Positions 44,445 through 56,900 are shown, numbered from the stretch's first letter. The stretch is DNA of 64,000 nucleotides from Batrachochytrium dendrobatidis JAM81 (GCF_000203795.2 NW_006281100.1:1-64000), one strand, 5' to 3'. Numbers and translations are program-made. Notes: a model not told the origin generated them from the sequence alone.

Positions 44445-45060
44445 TTTGAATGTCAATCTGGACTTGTTTCAGCCGATTCAATTGTCATTATGGTTTAATT
44501 TACAATAAAATTGGATTTGCATGCATTATATCTGATCATTTCACAGTCTTGGTTGACATGATACCATATTGTACATTGACACTTGTATTTCCAATACGAT
44601 ACAATACAGTTGATTGTATATTGCATAGTTGTACACATTGATGATGCTGAAATGCATGTATGTATTGTGTCGATATGATATTGCTTGTCATGTTGTATTG
44701 ACACATGCAACACCAATATCAGCAATAGTCATGTGTGTTGATATCAGATCCGACCAATTTGACTGGTTTGACTGGTTTGACTCGTTGATTGTGGTGTCAA
44801 TAGTTGCATCAATAGCCTGACTGATCACACATATCAGTCGCAGTATCAACTCTGTCGTGTGTCAAGTATCACATGTTGATGTATCCAATGATCGTATACT
44901 GGTCGATTGGTGCGATATGATCAGGCATGCTAATGGAATGTGATAATCATGGTATTTGTAGCAGTATACCATATTGCACAGTTGATATTGCGTATCCAAT
45001 ATCGACATGATCATTCAGATATACAGTGATGGATTCCAACAATACACACCATGATTGATA
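44445..45060 (+). repeat. 3' flank of D3, duplicate of the D2 flank
   Basis: Follows 23100-23750 in order, with the gtttaatttacaataaaatt region directly after the stop codon. This copy lacks some internal pieces present in the D2 copy. No gene is seen in it. Confidence 0.75.
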
Positions 45061-45287
45061 CATTTACAACAACCGAATAAAAACCATCAATATGTCCCTA
45101 ATATGGTATGTTGGTGTTGAATATGCTGATTCTAGTCGTGCAGTAATTACCAGTACCAAATACAAATCCACATCTACTAATATAAATTGTGAGAATGAAT
45201 GATTTATTAAACATGTACTGTTTAGCAAGTGACTTTCAACAATTTTTTCAATCAATCGTAGTGTAATGGCTGCATCTATTTGATCCA

Positions 45288-46241
45288 TCAGTAGCTTGTT
45301 GACACTATATCTATCTCTCCAATCAAGCCTTCTGCCCTGAAATTCATTTCATCGTGAAATTTGAACCAGATACCAAGTATAGGCTTGAGTTTAATCGAAT
45401 GAAGCCAGTCGACAAGTAGATACTGATTAACCTCTTGTTCAAAGACATCCAGTATATTTTTAACGATTTTTTGGTGTTTGACCATCACTTCCTTGGTCGC
45501 TTTAAGCGATTTAAACTTTGATGAACCATTTTGGAGTGCTCTGGCTGTATGCTGTATGCCCTCTTCCTCACTTTCAAGAGCTCTAGCAAGGCTTTGAGCA
45601 AACGACTTGAATGCATCGATCAGTTTTAATGTTGGAATAGTGGTGGTTCGAACATCCAGTTGATTCAAAAGCTGTAGTACTTGTTGACTCCACAAAGTAT
45701 ATCTGCGCGAAAACGACTCGGCCGATGCATGATATCCATCAAGTCTGTTCAAAATAGACTTTGGTGCATTACTAGCATTCGGTGTCGCTACTTTAGGTTC
45801 GTGTTTCGGCCATAACCAGAACCTGCCAATCAGTCCAGATTGAACGGGTGTATCAGGATACTCATATTGTCCATCAGGACTTGGACGTCCTGGTGGTTCA
45901 GGGATGACGCTTAGCAACACGTCAACAAGTGCGTCTCTTCCCCAATAGTCTACTTTATCATGAGCCTGATCACCATCGATAACATAATACGCTTGTCTAT
46001 AATTGGGATCGTATATCACGTCGTCAATGATAAGTTTGCCAATGTGTTTCATTCCTAATCCTGCCATATTCACCAATTTGGTAATAAACTCCTGCCTATT
46101 GCGGTTGTTGTCCTGGCTGGAAACACTGACTATTATGTTTGGGACATGTGGACGGCTTGACTGTTGTTTGGGCGGAGCGGCATATGCACTGCTGGACAAT
46201 ACAAAACTCACAGCAGCAATACAAAAGTTTAGGTATTTCAT
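45288..46241 (-). CDS. Secreted protein A1 of the duplicated A-B cassette
   Basis: 317 residues from MKYLNFCIAAVSFVLSSSAYA, a signal peptide of about 21 residues, then a mature protein starting APPKQQSSRP. A conserved-looking N-terminal half (about 30-120) has NIIVSVSSQDNNRNRQEFI and IIDDVIYDPNYRQAYYVIDG. A Pro-rich piece (IPEPPGRPSPDGQYEYPD) and a mostly helical C-terminal half follow. I do not recognise a family. It is the intact copy; A2 at 51688 is truncated. Export is inferred from the signal peptide. Confidence 0.8.
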   Translation of the reverse strand: MKYLNFCIAAVSFVLSSSAYAAPPKQQSSRPHVPNIIVSVSSQDNNRNRQEFITKLVNMAGLGMKHIGKLIIDDVIYDPNYRQAYYVIDGDQAHDKVDYWGRDALVDVLLSVIPEPPGRPSPDGQYEYPDTPVQSGLIGRFWLWPKHEPKVATPNASNAPKSILNRLDGYHASAESFSRRYTLWSQQVLQLLNQLDVRTTTIPTLKLIDAFKSFAQSLARALESEEEGIQHTARALQNGSSKFKSLKATKEVMVKHQKIVKNILDVFEQEVNQYLLVDWLHSIKLKPILGIWFKFHDEMNFRAEGLIGEIDIVSTSY

Positions 46242-47451
46242 TTGATCCGGATAGAGCTAGCAAGTATGGCTGTTGACAAAGTTGGGCTTTTATAGTTGAT
46301 AACCGTTGGGGCTGGTAGCACAATATCAAAAATGCGGAAACCTGTACAAATATACTACGCTACGTCACCATAATGCGGCTGCATACTTTGTACATGTATA
46401 TTTGCTCACCCTTATTGACACCCTATTTCCTGTAAACGCGAATCCATATCAACATTTTCCAATTAACCGTTTTTGCCTCTGTAGTTTCTGGCTGTCATTT
46501 ATGTACTATACCATGTAGCCAATGTCCAGACTGATAAAAAGCATAACACGGATTGTTTCAAAGCCAAATATTGGCTGGATCATCAGGGTTGTTCAAGGGA
46601 CGGCGTCCTGGAATATATAAATAGTCAATATGCATGTTAGGCTAGACAAATAGCAAATATAGAGTTAGGGCTAGTGCTAAATATTAGCTAGGGCGATCCA
46701 CATTTAGGGTTGAAATTTGTTTAGCTTTGGATATTTGTCAACTTCATTAAGCAGTTGAGCCATTATTCGAGTAGATATCAATATTTCATAGTCGGCCAGT
46801 TGTATCCAGTGACCCAGTTGATCGACACTGTTGATTCCATATCAACCATTTTGTATATCTGTATATCTGTATATTTGTATATTGTTATATCACTCAGTTC
46901 ATAGACTGCCAGTTTCACTGATACTAGATTGTACTAAACACTACAATATTGTGTTGCAACACTCGACAGTACCAATTAAATGGGTATTGTTATAACAATG
47001 AGTTGCTGGCCCTTACAGTCATTGATAGATTGCAATACAAATAATGTTGGAACGTCAAGGTTTTTTAATGAATATTATCCCAGCGAGTGGCGAGACACTA
47101 AATGATTTCATAAAGTAAATCGTATCTGTACAAACATGGGCTAGTGCTGTCACAAGTTTGTCAGCCAATTGTTGTATGATGGTCTCGGTGACAGCGGCAT
47201 AATCGTGTCTGGTACTACCAGTACGCTACCAGTAGTTACATCGAGTGATCGTTCAAATAGGTCGATTCAAATGGGTTGGATATAACCGACTAATCCAGCA
47301 TCCATCCATTGTCAAACAACCATAATGCACAATACCACCAAGTGTGCAATTACACTCGCACTGATCAGTCGTTGCACAGTATGTATTAATCAATGTCAAA
47401 CATATGTGTCTGCAACTAAATTGCAGTCCATGACACATCCACACGATTCAA

Positions 47452-48117
47452 TGTTAAAGATTTTGATTATCGCGCAAGAAGTATAGAGATAAAAAATAGA
47501 GAAAGAGACTGAGTCTTTCTATTAGTAAAGTATAAGGTAATAATATATAATCTGCCGCTGTAGAAAAGATCGGTCAGAAGAGATCTTGAATGATAATCAG
47601 GAAGTAGTCACGCAAATTAAAGTCAACAGAATAACGAGTTGAACTTAATAGATAATAACGAAGTTATGTCAGATGATATTTAGATGATTGATTCAGAGGA
47701 TATTCAGAGGATATTTATTTAATAAGAAAGTGTCTTAGTTCTTATAGTAAAAGATTGTTTGAGGCTTGTGGCTCAAACAGGTAGTATTTGATAATAGGCT
47801 ATAGTACCCGGAGATAACTTGGCCAATAGGATTGATTACAGCTGTTAGCTGTGTCGTTATAATGGGATATAGTTACATATGATTGGTAACTATGAATACA
47901 ATGTTAAAGTAAGTAGGGTCGTTATAGAAACATAAGGGTCAATAATGATGGTGACGTTATGAATTAGGGGATATACAATGTGACACACTAGTGTTACATT
48001 GTGTTAGAGTTGAATAATACCCTGCTTGGATATTATATCCGATGTAAGTTAATTAGTTGAACGGTTCGTAATCGGTTAGAGTTTGATTACTTCAACAAAG
48101 GTCTGATTTCTTTAACA
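47452..48117. mobile_element. Solo LTR 2 (666 bp) with empty-site counterpart
   Basis: Begins TGTTAAAG, ends CTTTAACA, flanked by TTCAA at 47447-47451 and 48118-48122. The duplicated locus has the uninterrupted site near 53572-53585 (acgattcaacatgtc) with a single TTCAA. It is in opposite orientation to solo LTR 1. There is no internal coding region. Confidence 0.97.
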
Positions 48118-48442
48118 TTCAACATGTCAAATCATGTATTGTGAGTCCAAGATTGATCAAAAGCATGATCATGGTAAACAACATGTTGCATATTGGAGTC
48201 GAACAATACACCACTATTGATATCGTATTTTCATTTTTAGCATATAGTACTAGTGTTGCATATATTGATTAATTGACAGTGTATTCCATAAATTTTATTC
48301 CAGTTATTAATATGATACAGACTCAGATGTTGGCTCATACCCATAGATATTACTTAGATAGTGCAAGACTTGCAATAACTGTACGAGGAAATCACCAATG
48401 ACTAGAATAGCAAGAAACCAGACGCATCCATCAAGTGTTTAT

Positions 48443-51019
48443 TCAAAAGCGATCTATCTGGAACCGAGATGGACCTACTGTTATACGACTGGGTGGTGCT
48501 TGAAGGATAGTCGCAGATTTTGACTGGACGGGAGTTGGAGTAACCTCGGCTGTCTTGGTTGCCTTGGGCGTCTTGGTGACCATTTTAATTTTAAAAAACT
48601 TTGGACCTTGTGATTTAGTGTTTTCATCAGAAGGTTTGCTTGGAGATTTAGGCGCATCATTCTGTGAAGTATGACTTTCCTTGGTATCTTCGGTATCTGT
48701 TTTCTGCTTTCTGAGCTTTAATTTCAGATTTTCAAACCAGCCATTACTCTTTAGCTCGGGACTTTGTTTAAGCTCCTCTTTAGGCTCCTCCTTAGGTTTA
48801 TGCTTATCTTGAGCGTCATCAGGGTTAGGGTTAGGCATATTGAGTTTCAATGTCCACTTTGATGGTCGCTTAGTTGATTTTGGACTTTGTGATTTAGTGT
48901 TTTCATCAGAAGGCTTGCTTGAAGATTCAGGCGTATCATTCTGTGGAGTATGACTTTCCTTGGTATCTTCGGTATCTGCTTTCTGCTTTTTGAGCTTTAA
49001 TTTCAGATTTTCAAACCAGCCACTACTCTTTGACTCAGACTCCTTTTGATCCTCCTTTTCTTGGCGCTGCTTTTCAAGTTCTTCGAGTTCCTGTTGACGT
49101 TCTTTGTCAAGTCTTTCTTGGAATTTCTGAGCACGTTGTCTTTTAAGGTCTTCCTCAAAGTCCTGTTGGCGCTTCCTTTCAAGTTCTTCGAGTTCCTGTT
49201 GGCGCTGTTTTTGAAGTTTTTCGAGTTCCTGTTGGCGCTGTTTTTCAAGTTTTTCGAGTTCCTGTTGGCGCTGTTTTTCAAGTTTTTCGAGTTCCTGTTG
49301 GCGCTGTTTTTCAAGTTTTTCGAGTTCCTGTTGGCGCTGTTTTTCAAGTTCTTCGAGTTCCTGTTGACGTCGTTTTTCGTCTTGGAGTCGTTTTTCCTCC
49401 TGACGTCGTTTTTCGTCCTGACGTCGTTTTTCGTCTTGGAGTCGTTTTTCTTCCTGACGTTGTTTTTCAAGTTCTTCGAGTTCCTGTTGGCGCTGTTTTT
49501 CAAGTTCTTTAAGCTCCCGTTGACGCTGTTTTTGAAGTTCTTCGAGTTCCTGTTGACGTCGTTTTTCATCTTGGAGTCGTCTTTCGTCCTGACGTTGTTT
49601 TTCCTCCTGGAGTCGTTTTTCTAGTCTTTCGAGTTCCTCCTGACGTCGTTTTTCGTCTTGGAGTCGTCTTTCTTCCTGACGTCGTTTTTCTTCCTGGCGT
49701 CGTTTTTCCTCCTGGAGTCGCCTTTCCTCCTGACGTTGCTTTTCCTCCTGGCGTTTTTGTTCTTGTTCGAGTTCCTCATCACGCTGTTGTTTGGCATCCT
49801 CAATCGTTTCTCCGTCTTCCGGAATTTTAAAAGTATCATCCCCAAGACTTTCGTCAGGTGGATCATCTTCGTCAAACTCCCTAAGATCTAGGCCCCCAAA
49901 GTTTGTTTTTTTATGTTTCCGAAGTGGATACTTGCATTTTTTTGATTTCATGCATGGTTTCAATCCTCGCTCATGCTGTACTAGAACTCGTGCTGGACTT
50001 GGGCCAGTGGGCTCGAACATTAATTTGAGCATCTCCCACGTTGATCCCAGTAGTAGTTCAGGTAGCAATGGCCTATAATCATCAGGTATCTCATCTCCTT
50101 TCCAAACTACCATCAAGAGATCTTCCATCAATTCTGGATCTATAGTAAACGGATATCCAAATCCAAGTGTGGCTGGAACAGGGAGACCAACCTCTCTCAT
50201 ACGACTTTCGATTTCCATCAGCTGTTGTACTAGTGTCATAGTTCCCCATCCTGGAATTTTCATATAGCTCCCTAAATATTCAACACCAGCACCAGAATTA
50301 CTACCCATATAGGTTGATCCTGACTGGCCACTTGAAGAGGGTCTGTGTTGAACGCTAGGTGTAGTTTTGACTTTAGAGCCATCATGATTTAAGCCAAATT
50401 GCTGTTGATGAGGTGGTTGATAAGGTTGTCGATGGGAATAAAGGCCGGATTGTTGTTGAGGAGGTTGACGATGAAACCCGGATTGTTGTTGTTGAGGAGG
50501 TTGTCGAGGATGAAAACCAGATTGTTGTTGAGGAGGAGGTTGCTGACGATGAAACCCGGATTGTTGTTGTTGAGGAGGTTGTCGAGGATGAAAACCAGAT
50601 TGTTGTTGAGGAGGAGGTTGTCGAGGATGAAACCCGGGCTGCTGTTGATTAGATGGTTGACGATGAAAGCCGGGCTGCTGTCGAGGATATGAACCGTATC
50701 GCTGTTGATGAGAGCCAGATTGCTGTCCAGGTTGCAGATATAAATTGGGATCGAATCGCTGTTGAGGAGGTTGCTGAGGAGGTTGTCTACCATATGATCC
50801 AGGACCAGTTGAACTTGTACCGGGATTTTGCACGCCATTTCCAGTTGGAAAATGAGATCCTCTGCCACGGGATCTTTGTTGTTGTTGTTGTTGTTGCAAT
50901 TGCTTCAGATAATCGTCTAATCCTCGCTTTTCAAGCTCGACGGATTGCCCACCAATAGATGGATGAGCAATGACTGCAGTCGACAGTAGCTGTAATACAG
51001 CAATCGATACAAATTTCAT
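48443..51019 (-). CDS. Secreted repeat-rich protein B1
   Basis: 858 residues. The signal peptide is MKFVSIAVLQLLSTAVIA (about 18), and a Lys-Arg site follows in ELEKRGLDDYLKQ. Next come a Gln run and a Pro/Gln/Gly region of units like QQQQSGFHRQPP (about 75-215). A conserved domain spans about 250-400: IPGWGTMT, LMEIESRMREVGLPVP, GFGYPFTIDPELMEDLL, LLPELLLGSTWEMLKLMFEP and CMKSKKCKYPLRK. A long charged coiled coil (about 415-660) follows, with 11-residue units such as EKQRQQELEKL. The C-terminal part contains a repeated module (SNGWFENLKLKLRKQKTDTE) and basic ends. It is probably an exported, elongated protein. The domain has no known match that I can name. B2 is its paralogue. Confidence 0.85.
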   Translation of the reverse strand: MKFVSIAVLQLLSTAVIAHPSIGGQSVELEKRGLDDYLKQLQQQQQQQRSRGRGSHFPTGNGVQNPGTSSTGPGSYGRQPPQQPPQQRFDPNLYLQPGQQSGSHQQRYGSYPRQQPGFHRQPSNQQQPGFHPRQPPPQQQSGFHPRQPPQQQQSGFHRQQPPPQQQSGFHPRQPPQQQQSGFHRQPPQQQSGLYSHRQPYQPPHQQQFGLNHDGSKVKTTPSVQHRPSSSGQSGSTYMGSNSGAGVEYLGSYMKIPGWGTMTLVQQLMEIESRMREVGLPVPATLGFGYPFTIDPELMEDLLMVVWKGDEIPDDYRPLLPELLLGSTWEMLKLMFEPTGPSPARVLVQHERGLKPCMKSKKCKYPLRKHKKTNFGGLDLREFDEDDPPDESLGDDTFKIPEDGETIEDAKQQRDEELEQEQKRQEEKQRQEERRLQEEKRRQEEKRRQEERRLQDEKRRQEELERLEKRLQEEKQRQDERRLQDEKRRQQELEELQKQRQRELKELEKQRQQELEELEKQRQEEKRLQDEKRRQDEKRRQEEKRLQDEKRRQQELEELEKQRQQELEKLEKQRQQELEKLEKQRQQELEKLEKQRQQELEKLQKQRQQELEELERKRQQDFEEDLKRQRAQKFQERLDKERQQELEELEKQRQEKEDQKESESKSSGWFENLKLKLKKQKADTEDTKESHTPQNDTPESSSKPSDENTKSQSPKSTKRPSKWTLKLNMPNPNPDDAQDKHKPKEEPKEELKQSPELKSNGWFENLKLKLRKQKTDTEDTKESHTSQNDAPKSPSKPSDENTKSQGPKFFKIKMVTKTPKATKTAEVTPTPVQSKSATILQAPPSRITVGPSRFQIDRF
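49180..49350 (-). repeat. 33-bp coding minisatellite in B1
   Basis: Four to five near-identical 33-bp units, each coding 11 residues of the type LEKQRQQELEK. It is part of a larger 11- to 14-residue coiled-coil repeat field (about 49060-49760). Confidence 0.8.
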
Positions 51020-51447
51020 GTTTACTGTTAAAAATAGTGACGCAACACTTGTTCAGCACAGCAAGTGTCAACAGTAATCCAGTGGATGGGTTGATTCTGA
51101 ATGAAATACGGAAACTATCCTTATTTAAATATTATGAGTATAAAGGGATGCCTTAAGCATACAAGGGAGGCATAGCTTAACAAGCGAATATTCAATTCAT
51201 TCAAACACACCACAACCAAACCCTACACACTGGATTCTTCATTCACAAAATGGCGAAATCTTGTATTTTAGGACTGAGCAGCCCTACTTGAACCTCAAAA
51301 GCGGTCATATTAAAGCTCACTAGTACATTTAGCCAGCCCTGATTTTTGGAACAGAAACCCCTGCAAAGTAGTGTAATTCATTTCATGCAACATAGCTTGC
51401 TAACCCTTGTACTATTTTCAGCAATACAACCAGTACATTGCTTCAAC

Positions 51448-51685
51448 ACTGAAACAAAAAGTATTCATGTTGGGAATATACAGTCAGACAGTAGTAAAAA
51501 TTAATAATTAATAGATATAGTAATAGGGCTGATTATTTGTTAGTTGGAGGATGGCATTGATCTTTTATAGCCGATCATGTACATCGTTGCTCACATCGTC
51601 TGATGACGTGTTTCTAGTAATAAACATTTAATAGGGGTTAGCTTTCTCAATTAAGCACCTTGAGCGCCAATACTTTCAATCTTGA
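51448..51685. other. Unit junction sequence
   Basis: Between the end of the B1 5' flank homology (51447) and the inverted A segment. AT-rich, with no gene and no match seen elsewhere in the window. It is the boundary of the tandem duplication. Confidence 0.5.
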
Positions 51686-51757
51686 CATTAAAACTGATCA
51701 AAGCATTCAAGTTGTTTGCTCAAAACCTTGCTAGTGCTTTTGAGAGTGAGGAAAACC
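51686..51757 (+). other. Inverted, diverged segment of the A gene
   Basis: The plus strand reads LTLKLIKAFKLFAQNLASAF, which corresponds to A1 minus-strand residues TLKLIDAFKSFAQSLARAL (about 45565-45633). So the piece that should continue A2 is present but turned round, and has about one change in eight bases. Homology of A2 to A1 in normal orientation stops at 51758. Confidence 0.8.
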
Positions 51758-52368
51758 GTTGGAATAGTGGTGGTTCGAACATCCAGTTGATTCAAAAGCT
51801 GTAGTACTTGTTGACTCCACAAAGTATATCTGCGCGAAAACGACTCGGCCGATGCATGATATCCATCAAGTCTGTTCAAAATAGACTTTGGTGCATTGCT
51901 AGCATTCGGTGTCGCTACTTTAGGTTCGTGTTTCGGCCATAACCAGAACCTGCCAATCAGTCCAGATTGAACGGGTGTATCAGGATACTCATATTGTCCA
52001 TCAGGACTTGGACGTCCTGGTGGTTCAGGGATGACGCTTAGCAACACGTCAACAAGTGCGTCTCTTCCCCAATAGTCTACTTTATCATGAGCCTGATCAC
52101 CATCGATAACATAATACGCTTGTCTATAATTGGGATCGTATATCACGTCGTCAATGATAAGTTTGCCAATGTGTTTCATTCCTAATCCTGCCATATTCAC
52201 CAATTTGGTAATAAACTCCTGCCTATTGCGGTTGTTGTCCTGGCTGGAAACACTGACTATTATGTTTGGGACATGTGGACGGCTTGACTGTTGTTTGGGC
52301 GGAGCGGCATATGCACTGCTGGACAATACAAAACTCACAGCAGCAATACAAAAGTTTAGGTATTTCAT
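51688..52368 (-). pseudogene. Truncated second copy A2
   Basis: The first about 204 codons are identical or nearly so to A1, up to TTTIPT. The frame then enters the inverted segment, gains about 22 unrelated residues (VFLTLKSTSKVLSKQLECFD) and stops. The C-terminal third of A1 (about 115 residues) is lost. A shortened secreted product could still be made, but loss of the helical C-terminal part argues for a pseudogene. Confidence 0.85.
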
Positions 52369-53905
52369 TTGATCCGGATAGAGCTAGCAAGTATGGCTGT
52401 TGACAAAGTTGGGCTTTTATAGTTGATAACCGTTGGGGCTGGTAGCACAATATCAAAAATGCGGAAACCTGTACAAATATACTACGCTACGTCACCATAA
52501 TGCGGCTGCATACTTTGTACATGTATATTTGCTCACCCTTATTGACACCCTATTTCCTGTAAACGCGAATCCATATCAACATTTTCCAATTAACCGTTTT
52601 TGCCTCTGTAGTTTCTGGCTGTCATTTATGTACTATACCATGTAGCCAATGTCCAGACTGATAAAAAGCATAACACGGATTGTTTCAAAGCCAAATATTG
52701 GCTGGATCATCAGGGTTGTTCAAGGGACGGCGTCCTGGAATATATAAATAGTCAATATGCATGTTAGGCTAGACAAATAGCAAATATAGAGTTAGGGCTA
52801 GTGCTAAATATTAGCTAGGGCGATCCACATTTAGGGTTGAAATTTGTTTAGCTTTGGATATTTGTCAACTTCATTAAGCAGTTGAGCCATTATTCGAGTA
52901 GATATCAATATTTCATAGTCGGCCAGTTGTATCCAGTGACCCAGTTGATCGACACTGTTGATTCCATATCAACCATTTTGTATATCTGTATATCTGTATA
53001 TTTGTATATTGTTATATCACTCAGTTCATAGACTGCCAGTTTCACTGATACTAGATTGTACTAAACACTACAATATTGTGTTGCAACACTCGACAGTACC
53101 AATTAAATGGGTATTGTTATAACAATGAGTTGCTGGCCCTTACAGTCATTGATAGATTGCAATACAAATAATGTTGGAACGTCAAGGTTTTTTAATGAAT
53201 ATTATCCCAGCGAGTGGCGAGACACTAAATGATTTCATAAAGTAAATCGTATCTGTACAAACATGGGCTAGTGCTGTCACAAGTTTGTCAGCCAATTGTT
53301 GTATGATGGTCTCGGTGACAGCGGCATAATCGTGTCTGGTACTACCAGTACGCTACCAGTAGTTACATCGAGTGATCGTTCAAATAGGTTGATTCAAATG
53401 GGTTGGATATAACCGACTAATCCAGCATCCATCCATTGTCAAACAACCATAATGCACAATACCACCAAGTGTGCGATTACACCCGCACTGATCAGTCATT
53501 GCACAGTATGTATTAATCAATGTCAAACATATGTGTGTCTGCAACTAAATTGCAGTCCATGACACATCCACACGATTCAACATGTCAAATCATGTATTGC
53601 GAGTCCAAGATTGATCAAAAACATGATCATGGTAAACAACATGTTACATATTGGAGTCGAACAATACACCACTATTGATATCGTATTTTCATTTTTAGCA
53701 TATAGTACTAGTGTTGCATATATTGATTAATTGACAGTGTATTCCATAAATTTTATTCCAGTTTATTTTAATTATTGCAAGTCTCACGACATATCCTGAA
53801 GTGGTATCCATATATGAGCTGATATTTGAACCTGTATCATGCTGTACGAGGAAATCACCAATGACTAGAATAGCAAGAAACCAGACGCATCCATCAAGTG
53901 TTTAT

Positions 53906-56900
53906 TCAAAAGTATTGTGCCTGGAATCGAGATGGACCTACTGTTATACGACTGGGTGGTGCTCGAGAGCTAGTCGCAGATTTTGATTGGACGGGAGTTG
54001 GAGTAACCTCGGCTGTCTTGGTTGCCTTGGCCGTCTCGGTGACCAGTTTAATTTTAAAAAACTTTGAACCCTGTGGTTCAGTGTGTTCAGAAGGTTTGCT
54101 TGGAGATTCTGACTGGACGGGAGTTGGAGTAACCTCGGTTGTCTCAGCTGTCTCGGTGGCCAGTTTAATTTTAAAAACCTTTCGACCTTGTGGTTCAGTG
54201 TGTTCAGAAGGCTTGCTTGGAGATTCTGACTGGACGGGAGTATGACTTTCCTTGATATCTTCGGTATCTGCTTTCTGCTTTATGAACTTTGATTCCAGAT
54301 TTTCAGGCAAGCCACTACTCTTTGACTCGGACTCCTTTTGATCCTCCTTTTCTTGGCGCTGCTTTTCAAGTTCTTCGAGTTCCTGTTGACGTTCTTTTTC
54401 AAGCTTTTGTTTGAATTTCCGACCTTGTCTTTCAACTTTCTCCTCAAAGTCCCGTTGAAGCATTTTTTCAAGTTGCATTGAACGCTGTCTGTCTTCAAGC
54501 TCCTGGAGACGCTGTTCGAGTTCTTTTTGACGTTGTTTCTCTTCGCGCTCTTTCTTTTTATGATGTTCTTGTTTATGCCTTTCTTCGGATCCCTTTCGGC
54601 GCTGCTGTCGCTCATGCTGTTCTTCAGGATTCTGTTGACGTTCTTTTTCAAGCTTTTGTTTGAGTTTCCGACCTTGTTTTTTAAAGTTTTCCTCAAAGTC
54701 CCGGTCAAGCATTTTTTCAAGTTGAATTGAACGCTGTCTGCTTTCAAACTCCTGGAGACGCTGTTCGAGTTCAGGCTGCTGTTCGAGTTCTTTTTGACGT
54801 TGTTTCTCTTCGCGCTCTTTCTTTTTATGATGTTCTTGTTTATGCCTTTCTTCGGATCCCTTTCGGCGCTGCTGTCGCTCATGCTGTTCTTCAGGATTCT
54901 GTTGACGTTCTTTTTCAAGCTTTTGTTTGAGTTTCCGACCTTGTTTTTTAAAGTTTTCCTCAAAGTCCCGGTCAAGCATTTTTTCAAGTTGAATTGAACG
55001 CTGTCTGCTTTCAAACTCCTGGAGACGCTGTTCGAGTTCAGGCTGCTGTTCGAGTTCTTTTTGACGTTGTTTCTCTTCGCGCTCTTTCTTTTTATGATGT
55101 TCTTGTTTATGCCTTTCTTCGAGCATCTTTCGGCGCTGCTGTCGCTCATGCTGTCTTTCAGGATCCTGCTCACGCTGTTGTTGAAGTTCTTTCCAGGCCT
55201 GCCTTTCTTGATGCAGTTTTTCCTCAAACTCATGTTGAAGCTGTTGCTCAAGATCTAATTCATGCTGTCTGTCTTCAAACTCCTGGAGACGCTGTTTTAG
55301 CTCATGCCGTTCCTGTTTCTGTTGACGTAGTGCTTCTTTGAGCTCTTTCTTTTTATGATGTTTTTTGAGTTCTTGTTCGGGTTCGGGTTCTTGTTCGGAT
55401 TCGGATTCTTGTTCTTGTCCGGGTGTTTGTCCAAGTTCCTGTTCGGGTGTTTGTTCAAGTTCCTGTTCGGGTGTTTGTTCAAGTTCTTGTTCGGGTGTTT
55501 GTTCAAGCTCTTGTTCGGGTGTTTGTCCAAGTTCTTGTTCGGGTGTTTGTTCAAGTTCCTGTTCAGGTGTTTGTTCAAGTTCCTGTTCAGGTGTTTGTTC
55601 AAGCTCTTGTTCAGGTTCTTGTTTGGATTCAAGTTTTTGCTCGGGTTCAAATTCAAATTTAAATTCAAGTTCCTGTTCGGATTCAGGTTCTTGTCCGGGT
55701 GTTTGTTCAAGTTCTTGTCCGGGTTCGGATTCAGGTTCCTGTTCGGATTCTTGTTCTTGTTCGGATTCAGGTCCTTGTTCGGATGCTTGTTCAAGTTCTT
55801 GTTGATATCTTTCCTCCTCACGCTCTTTTTTGAGAGCCTTGACCTTTTTCTTGTCTTGCAGAATTTCAAAAGTATCATCCCCAAGATTTTCGTCAGGTGG
55901 ATCCTCTTTGTCAAACTCCCTAAGATTTAGGCCCCCAAAGCTTATTTTTTTACGTTTCCGAAGTGGATACTTGCATTTTTTTGATTTCATGCATGATTTC
56001 AATTGCTCATCAAACTGTACTAGAACTCTTACTGGACTTGGGCCAGTGGGCTCAAACACTAATCTGAGCATCTCCCACGTTGTTCCCAGTAGTAGTTCAG
56101 GTAGCAATGGCCTATAATCATCAGATATCTGACCTCCTCCCCAAATTCTCATCAAGAGATCTTCCATCAATTCTGGATCTATAGTAAACGGATATCCCAA
56201 TTCGAATGTGTCTGGAACAGTGAGACCAACCTCTCTCATACGACCTTCGATTTCCATCAGTTGTTGCATTAGTGTCATAGTTCCCCATCCTGGAATTCCC
56301 ATATAGTTACCAAAGAAATCAACACTAGCACCAGGACGAGTGCCCCTATATTCGGGTTTTAGCTGGTCACTTGAAGGGGGTTCGTGTTCAACGTTAGGTG
56401 TAGTGTTGACTTTAGAGTTATCATGATCTGAATTGGGGTGTTGTTCAGAAGGCTGTTGCTCAGAAGTATGTTGATCGGGTTGAGAATCAGGGTGCTGTTG
56501 AGGATCTAATTGTTGAGGAGGTTGCTCAGATTGCTGTCCAGATCGTTGTCCAGATTTCAGATATAAATTGGGATCGAATCGCTGTCGAGGAGGTTGCTGA
56601 GAAGGTTGTTGCTCAGAAGTCTGTTGTTCAGAAGTCTGTTGTCCAGATCGTTGTCCAGATTTCAGATATAAATTGGGATTGAATCGCCGTGGAGGTTGTT
56701 GCTCAGGAGTCTGTTGTTCAGGAATCTGTGGTTCAGATGACTGTGGTTCAGATGACTGTGGTTCAGGAATCTGTGGTTCAGATGACTGTGGTTCAGGAAT
56801 CTGTGGTTCAGATGACTGTGGTTCAGGAATCTGTGGTTCAGATGACTGTGGTTCAGGAATCTGTGGTTCAGATGACTGTGGTTCAGGAATCTGCTGTTCA

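Larger units (their letters stand above)
45631..51447. repeat. Tandem segmental duplication, unit 1
   Basis: Unit 1 contains most of A1, its 1.2-kb 5' flank, a solo LTR, B1 and the B1 5' flank. It pairs with 51758-57844. The flank 46242-47446 is almost identical to 52369-53573, with only a handful of differences seen, so the duplication is recent or recently homogenised. An assembly duplicate is unlikely because B1/B2 and the LTR site differ. Confidence 0.9.

Noticed and set aside
49046..49891. Long plus-strand frames with Phe/Leu runs opposite B1
   Set aside because: They are the antisense of the Gln/Glu/Lys repeat field of B1; their open length follows from the repeat period being a multiple of three.
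55355..55930. Plus-strand frames opposite B2, including a Cys/Ser-rich repeat protein (55365-55805)
   Set aside because: Antisense reading of the 24-bp minisatellite; there is no signal peptide or independent flank.
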